From positions 1 through 64,000 of the forward strand of contig NZ_JABURJ010000110.1 of NCBI RefSeq assembly GCF_014762745.1: a stretch of 64,000 bases of DNA, read 5' to 3'. Below, piece after piece: positions 58,770 through 64,000 of this stretch. This DNA comes from Kangiella sp. GTDB taxonomy: Bacteria; Pseudomonadota; Gammaproteobacteria; Enterobacterales; Kangiellaceae. Below the pieces are notes generated by a model. That model did not search any database and was not told the origin of the DNA. It saw only the letters and a list, made by a program, of their open reading frames with translations. Each line of letters begins with the position of its first letter. The first letter of the stretch is position 1. The position numbers were made by a program, and so were the translations under genes.

Positions 58770-59348
58770 ATGACAAGACATTCCTTAACAAGACGCTCGA
58801 TTGCATACATTGGTCTTGGTAGCAATTTAGCCCAGCCTGTTCAGCAAATTGAACAGGCATTGCTGGCGCTTGATCAACTGCCTAACAGCTACCTGCTAAG
58901 CTATTCCAGCCTTTATCAGAGCGCACCCATGGGCCCGCAGGATCAGCCGCCTTTTATCAATGCTGTCGCCAAGCTGGCCACTGGTTTTACGCCAATAGAG
59001 TTACTCGACCAGCTGCAAGCCATTGAAAATCAACAGGGGCGAGTCCGCGAAGAGCGTTGGGGCGCTCGCACATTAGATTTGGATCTCTTGCTCTACGATC
59101 ATACAATCATGCAAACTGACCGTTTAACCCTGCCCCACTACGGTATTAAAGACAGGGATTTCGTACTGAAGCCATTGGCAGAATTAAGTCCTGGAATGTC
59201 GCTTCCGGATGGTAGCCTGATTAAAGACTTATTAGAAAAGTGCCCACAGTACGATTTAATGGCCTTAACTTATGACAAGAATCATCATTGGCGCCTTTAC
59301 AAAGATGCCGCTGAGACAGATGACTCAGAGCCAGGAGTAATTGAGTGA
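58770..59348 (+). CDS. folK: 2-amino-4-hydroxy-6-hydroxymethyldihydropteridine pyrophosphokinase
   Basis: AYIGLGSNLAQPVQQIEQAL, WGARTLDLDLLLYD. Confidence 0.96.
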   Translation: MTRHSLTRRSIAYIGLGSNLAQPVQQIEQALLALDQLPNSYLLSYSSLYQSAPMGPQDQPPFINAVAKLATGFTPIELLDQLQAIENQQGRVREERWGARTLDLDLLLYDHTIMQTDRLTLPHYGIKDRDFVLKPLAELSPGMSLPDGSLIKDLLEKCPQYDLMALTYDKNHHWRLYKDAAETDDSEPGVIE

Positions 59349-59998
59349 GTGTAAACATATCCATTCCGCATAATTTTATTGCCGTTGAAGGCCCGATTGG
59401 CGTAGGCAAAACCACTCTAGCGCACAGGTTGTCGGAGGCTCTCAGCAGTGATCTGATTCTCGAGCAGGCAGAAGAAAATCCCTTTCTTGAGCGCTTTTAT
59501 CAGGATCCGAAATCAGGCGCCCTACCGACTCAATTGTATTTCCTGTTTCAGCGTGTTCGTCAATTACAGGAAGTGCGTCAGTCGGATATGTTCAGTCCGG
59601 TTCGAGTAGCCGATTACCTGATGGAAAAAGATCGCCTGTTTGCCCGTTCCACTTTGGATCAGGACGAATTACGACTGTATGAGCAGGTCTATCAGAATCT
59701 GACCATTGATGCGCCAAAACCGGATTTAGTCATTTATTTGCAGGCTTCTGTGCCGGTGCTGCTGGAGCGTATCAGAAAGCGTGGTCGTGCGGCAGAAAGC
59801 CCGGTGACCAAAGAGTATCTGCAGACCATTTGTGAAGCTTATACCGATTTCTTCTATTACTATGATGAGTCGCCACTTCTGATCGTCAATGCTTCAGGCA
59901 TTGATCTGGTCGAAAATGAAGCTGACTTTAATATGCTGCTCGATCAGATCAAAAATACCACAACTGGCCGTAACTATTTTAATCCTCATCCAGCATAG
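59345..59998 (+). CDS. Deoxynucleoside kinase family protein
   Basis: IAVEGPIGVGKTTLAHRLSEAL, DYLMEKDRLFARSTL, RIRKRGRAAE. Confidence 0.92.
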   Translation: MSVNISIPHNFIAVEGPIGVGKTTLAHRLSEALSSDLILEQAEENPFLERFYQDPKSGALPTQLYFLFQRVRQLQEVRQSDMFSPVRVADYLMEKDRLFARSTLDQDELRLYEQVYQNLTIDAPKPDLVIYLQASVPVLLERIRKRGRAAESPVTKEYLQTICEAYTDFFYYYDESPLLIVNASGIDLVENEADFNMLLDQIKNTTTGRNYFNPHPA

Positions 59999-60038
59999 GC
60001 TGTGACAAAACCCTGAGAATAAATCCAGAGATTAAACC

Positions 60039-60833
60039 ATGAAAACATTAACCATTAGCGATATCGAAAAACTGAAACAGCAAGGTAAAAAATTCAGTTG
60101 TATCACCGCCTATGACGCCACTTTTGCCGGTGTTATTTCTGATGCAGGCGTCGATATGATTCTGGTCGGTGATTCGCTGGGCAATGTGATTCAGGGACAG
60201 AAAACGACGGTTCCGGTGACGGTTGAAGACATGGAATACCACATTGCCTGTGTGGCGCGTGGCAATAAACGCTGCCTGTTGATTGGTGACATGCCCTACA
60301 TGAGCTATGCCACTCCGGAGCAGGCTTACCACACTGCCGCTCTTATCATGCAGGCTGGTGCTCACATGGTTAAGCTGGAAGGTGGCGACTGGCTGCACGA
60401 TACCATTGCAGGTTTGACCGAGCGCGGCATTCCAGTCTGCGCCCACCTTGGCTTAACACCTCAATCAGTAGATGCATTAGGCGGCTTTAAAGTTCAGGGC
60501 CGTGACTCAAAACAGGCCAAACAGATGCTGGCCGATGCCAAAGCTCTCGAACAGGCCGGCGCACGCATGCTGGTGCTGGAATGTGTACCGCAAGGTCTGG
60601 CCAAACAGATTGCGCAGTCACTGACCATTCCGGTGATGGGTATTGGCGCTGGCGTTGATGTGGATGGTCAGGTGCTAGTGCTACATGACATGCTCGGTAT
60701 TTCACCATTCCAGGCCAAGTTTGTTCGCAACTTCATGGCGGATGCCAAAGGCGATATCAAGGCAGCCTTTGAACTGTATCACGAAGAAGTTCGAGCGAAA
60801 AACTTCCCAGCTGCTGAGCACTCATTTGACTAA
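60039..60833 (+). CDS. panB: 3-methyl-2-oxobutanoate hydroxymethyltransferase
   Basis: CITAYDATFAGVISDAGVDMILVGDSLGNVIQG. Confidence 0.97.
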   Translation: MKTLTISDIEKLKQQGKKFSCITAYDATFAGVISDAGVDMILVGDSLGNVIQGQKTTVPVTVEDMEYHIACVARGNKRCLLIGDMPYMSYATPEQAYHTAALIMQAGAHMVKLEGGDWLHDTIAGLTERGIPVCAHLGLTPQSVDALGGFKVQGRDSKQAKQMLADAKALEQAGARMLVLECVPQGLAKQIAQSLTIPVMGIGAGVDVDGQVLVLHDMLGISPFQAKFVRNFMADAKGDIKAAFELYHEEVRAKNFPAAEHSFD

Positions 60834-60847
60834 GGCTAGCTCTTACC

Positions 60848-61693
60848 ATGATCGTCGTTAACTCCGTTCAAACTCTGCGTCGCCTGATTCAAACCCACCG
60901 AGATATGGGCCATCGTATTGGCTTTGTGCCGACCATGGGCAATTTGCACGCCGGTCATTTGAGCCTGGTTAAAACTGCCAAGCAGCATGCTGATATTGTC
61001 GTCGTCAGCATTTTCGTTAACCCAACTCAGTTCGGCCCCAACGAAGATTTCGATTCTTATCCTCGCACTTTCGAGCAGGATCAGGCGCTACTTGAACAAG
61101 AAGGCGCTGATATTATATTTGCTCCAGAAGTTGCAGAGGTCTATCCCAACTGGCCTAACCTGACCAGGGTTCAGGTCGCCGAGCTTGGCAACAACCATTG
61201 TGGCGCATCGCGCCCTGGCCACTTTGATGGCGTCACCACAGTCGTCAGCAAGCTGTTTAATATGGTACGCCCCGACTGCGCCGTATTTGGTCAAAAAGAT
61301 TTTCAACAGTTGGCAATTATTCGCCGCATGACCAGTGATCTTAATTTCGATATTGATATCATTGGCGCACCGATTGTGCGCGAAGCAAACGGTCTTGCCA
61401 TGAGCTCTCGTAATGGCTATTTAAGCACAGAGCAAAAAGAGCATGCTTCTTTTATCTACCAGACACTGTCGTGGATGAAGCAGCAAATCGAAAATGGAGA
61501 GCGTGATTATAGAGCTCTGGAACAAGCCGCCAAACAGCGACTAACTGAGCAAAATTTCAAGCCTGACTATGTGCATGTCGCTCGTCAGGATAATCTTGAG
61601 ATGGCTCAAGATGGCGATCAGCAACTGGTCTTATTGATCGCAGCCTTCATGGGTAAAGTGAGATTGATTGATAATATGACGCTTGAGATTTAA
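60848..61693 (+). CDS. panC: Pantothenate synthetase
   Basis: GFVPTMGNLHAGHLSLV, VFGQKDFQQLAIIRRM, REANGLAMSSRNGYLS. Confidence 0.97.
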   Translation: MIVVNSVQTLRRLIQTHRDMGHRIGFVPTMGNLHAGHLSLVKTAKQHADIVVVSIFVNPTQFGPNEDFDSYPRTFEQDQALLEQEGADIIFAPEVAEVYPNWPNLTRVQVAELGNNHCGASRPGHFDGVTTVVSKLFNMVRPDCAVFGQKDFQQLAIIRRMTSDLNFDIDIIGAPIVREANGLAMSSRNGYLSTEQKEHASFIYQTLSWMKQQIENGERDYRALEQAAKQRLTEQNFKPDYVHVARQDNLEMAQDGDQQLVLLIAAFMGKVRLIDNMTLEI

Positions 61694-61856
61694 ACTAATT
61701 CAAAATTGACTTATTCTTTCCTGACTTCGCTATTTAACCTGGTATATCAGTAGCTTATTAACAATTACCACAACTGATAACCACTATTCCTGTCAAACTC
61801 TTTAACGCTTCTGATTTTTGTTTTATGCTGGTCTGATAAATGATTAGGAGCCAGTT

Positions 61857-63791
61857 ATGTCTGATTCAAAAACCTATCCAATAAAACAGTTCAGCACCCA
61901 TAACCCACACATTGATGAAGAAAAATATCTGCGTATGTACCAGCAGTCGGTACAGGAGCCGGATAAGTTCTGGTCACGTATGGCGCACGAGTTTATTGAC
62001 TGGTTTGAGCCTTGGAAAACGGTAAAGGAAGTTGATTTTAAGAAAGCGTCCATCAAATGGTTTGAAGGTGGCAAATTAAATGTCAGCTATAACTGTATTG
62101 ACCGTCATTTGAAAGATAAGGCTGACCACACCGCCATCATCTGGGAAGGTGATGAGCCGGATCAGCAACGTTATATCAGCTATCAGGAATTACACGACGA
62201 AGTGTGTAAAATGGCTAACGCACTAAAAAGTCGTGGTGTTAAAAAAGGCGACCGCGTCTGCATCTACATGCCAATGATCCCCGAAGTAGGTTTTGCCATG
62301 CTTGCCTGTGCGCGTATCGGCGCAATTCATTCAGTTGTGTTTGGCGGGTTTTCTCCGGAAGCCTTAAAAAGCCGTATTTTAGACAGTGACTGTCGTGTCG
62401 TGATTACTGCCGATGCTGGCGTGCGTGGCGGTAAGACGGTTCCGTTGAAAGCCAATACGGATAAAGCTCTAGAGCATTGTCCAAATGTGCATAGTGTTTT
62501 TGTCGTTAAACACCGATTGGCAGATATCAGCTGGCACGATGAACGCGATATTGACTATAACGAGCTGAAAAATGAGATGGAGTCCGAGTGTCCAGTCGAA
62601 ACCATGGATGCCGAAGATCCGCTTTTCATTCTTTATACCTCAGGTTCAACCGGTAGCCCAAAGGGCGTTATGCATACAAGTGGTGGCTACCTATTGCATG
62701 TAGCCATGACCCACAAATATATTTTTGATTACCACGAAGGCGATATTTACTGGTGTACCGCCGATGCGGGCTGGGTTACAGGTCACTCCTATATCTTCTA
62801 TGGCCCTTTGGCAAATGGTGCAACTACGTTAGTTTTCGAGGGTGTGCCCAGCTACCCGACACCCTCACGCTTCTGGCAGGTAGTTGATAAACACAAGGTC
62901 AATATCTTCTACACTGCTCCTACCGCTATTCGTGCCTTAATGGCTGTGGGCGACGATGCTGTCAAATCCACCTCTCGCAAATCCCTACGCCTGTTAGGCT
63001 CGGTCGGAGAGCCAATCAATGTCGAAGCCTGGGAGTGGTATTACAAAGTCGTTGGTAACGAGCGCTGTCCGATTGTCGATACCTGGTGGCAGACCGAGAC
63101 TGGCGGTATTCTGATTTCACCACTACCCGGGGCCACTCCGTTAAAACCAGGCTCTGCCACTCGTCCTTTCTTTGGCGTACAACCGGCAATTCTCGATCAG
63201 GACGGCAACGAGCTTGAAGGCAAGGCCAGCGGTTACCTGGTGATGAAAGACTCATGGCCCGGGCAAATGCGTAGCGTCTATGGCAATCATGATCGCTTTT
63301 TCCAAACCTATTTCTCGCAATACTCCGGCTATTACTTTACAGGCGATGGCGCCAACCGTGATGAAGACGGCTACTACTGGATTACTGGCCGTGTTGATGA
63401 TGTACTCAACGTATCAGGCCACCGCATGGGAACCGCCGAAGTTGAAAATGCCTTAGACCTACATCCGCTTGTAGCTGAGTCTGCCGTGGTTGGTTATCCG
63501 CACGATATTAAAGGTCAAGGAATCTATGCCTTTGTCATCTTCAAGAAAGGTGTGGAGTTTAATGATGAAATCAAGCAACAGTTGATTGATATTATCACTG
63601 AAGAGATTGGCCCAATTGCCAAGCCCGACAAGATTCAATGGGCACCTGATCTCCCCAAAACCCGCTCAGGTAAAATCATGCGCCGGATCTTGCGTAAGAT
63701 TGCTGAAAACCAGGTAGACAGCATAGGCGATACTTCAACTCTTGCTGATCCATCGGTGGTTCAGCATCTGATTGATAACCGCTTGCACTGA
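61857..63791 (+). CDS. acs: Acetyl-CoA synthetase
   Basis: [30 protein letters not shown], acetylation-site [15 protein letters not shown]. Confidence 0.97.
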   Translation: MSDSKTYPIKQFSTHNPHIDEEKYLRMYQQSVQEPDKFWSRMAHEFIDWFEPWKTVKEVDFKKASIKWFEGGKLNVSYNCIDRHLKDKADHTAIIWEGDEPDQQRYISYQELHDEVCKMANALKSRGVKKGDRVCIYMPMIPEVGFAMLACARIGAIHSVVFGGFSPEALKSRILDSDCRVVITADAGVRGGKTVPLKANTDKALEHCPNVHSVFVVKHRLADISWHDERDIDYNELKNEMESECPVETMDAEDPLFILYTSGSTGSPKGVMHTSGGYLLHVAMTHKYIFDYHEGDIYWCTADAGWVTGHSYIFYGPLANGATTLVFEGVPSYPTPSRFWQVVDKHKVNIFYTAPTAIRALMAVGDDAVKSTSRKSLRLLGSVGEPINVEAWEWYYKVVGNERCPIVDTWWQTETGGILISPLPGATPLKPGSATRPFFGVQPAILDQDGNELEGKASGYLVMKDSWPGQMRSVYGNHDRFFQTYFSQYSGYYFTGDGANRDEDGYYWITGRVDDVLNVSGHRMGTAEVENALDLHPLVAESAVVGYPHDIKGQGIYAFVIFKKGVEFNDEIKQQLIDIITEEIGPIAKPDKIQWAPDLPKTRSGKIMRRILRKIAENQVDSIGDTSTLADPSVVQHLIDNRLH

Positions 63792-63831
63792 TAGATTGGA
63801 ATGATAAGCCCTGATAATTTCAGGGCTTAGT

Positions 63832-64000
63832 TAAAACTCTTTGTTGTGCCCTTTCCAGCCACTCATCAGTAACCACAAAACCTCGCATAACCTCCCGATC
63901 TTTTTCCATGGCCACTACAGTCGATAACTGCTCTTGGTTCAATTGCCCCAGCTTTATCACCTGCGGATAATCATGCGCTGTCAGCTCTGACAACCAGTAC
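63832..64000 (-). CDS. Hypothetical protein, 3' end only (truncated at window edge)
   Basis: Hand translation of the last 55 codons: ...YWLSELTAHDYPQVIKLGQLNQEQLSTVVAMEKDREVMRGFVVTDEWLERAQQEF*. Confidence 0.5.

Overview
The window looks like a chromosomal segment of a gammaproteobacterium. Gene content and gene order suggest a Kangiella-like organism, but that is inference. Most of it is housekeeping: tyrS, anmK, erpA, hemJ, pyrB, hemL, mrcB, ribA, sfsA, dksA, gluQRS, pcnB, folK, panB, panC and acs. It also carries a kynurenine/2-aminomuconate catabolic operon (29.3-34.8 kb) with a separate aminomuconate-semialdehyde-dehydrogenase-like gene (21.6 kb). Two accessory loci stand out. (1) 41.1-42.7 kb, minus strand: a split-borosin-like RiPP locus. 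It has a tetrapyrrole-methylase-family alpha-N-methyltransferase resembling SonM and an 82-aa SonA-like precursor, coupled to a GNAT acetyltransferase upstream and a GGDEF diguanylate cyclase that overlaps the precursor 3' end. (2) 49.5-54.8 kb, minus strand: a class-II-microcin-like export locus. It has a C39-peptidase ABC exporter, an HlyD/CvaA-type adaptor, and two double-glycine-leader peptides sharing a two-Cys CDSG(S/N)VDS...VxCN module. It also has a small Sec-secreted two-Cys protein and two small transmembrane ORFs (52 and 58 aa) missing from the ORF track, which I read directly from the sequence as immunity candidates. Other notable items are a REP-associated (RAYT/Y1) transposase among four REP copies, paired 33-bp-arm inverted repeats flanking a DUF885 gene, an orphan HigA with a perfect 14-bp inverted repeat over its Shine-Dalgarno, and an MsrA-thioredoxin-like-MsrB fusion. 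All family calls rest on motif recognition in the supplied translations; no database search was possible.
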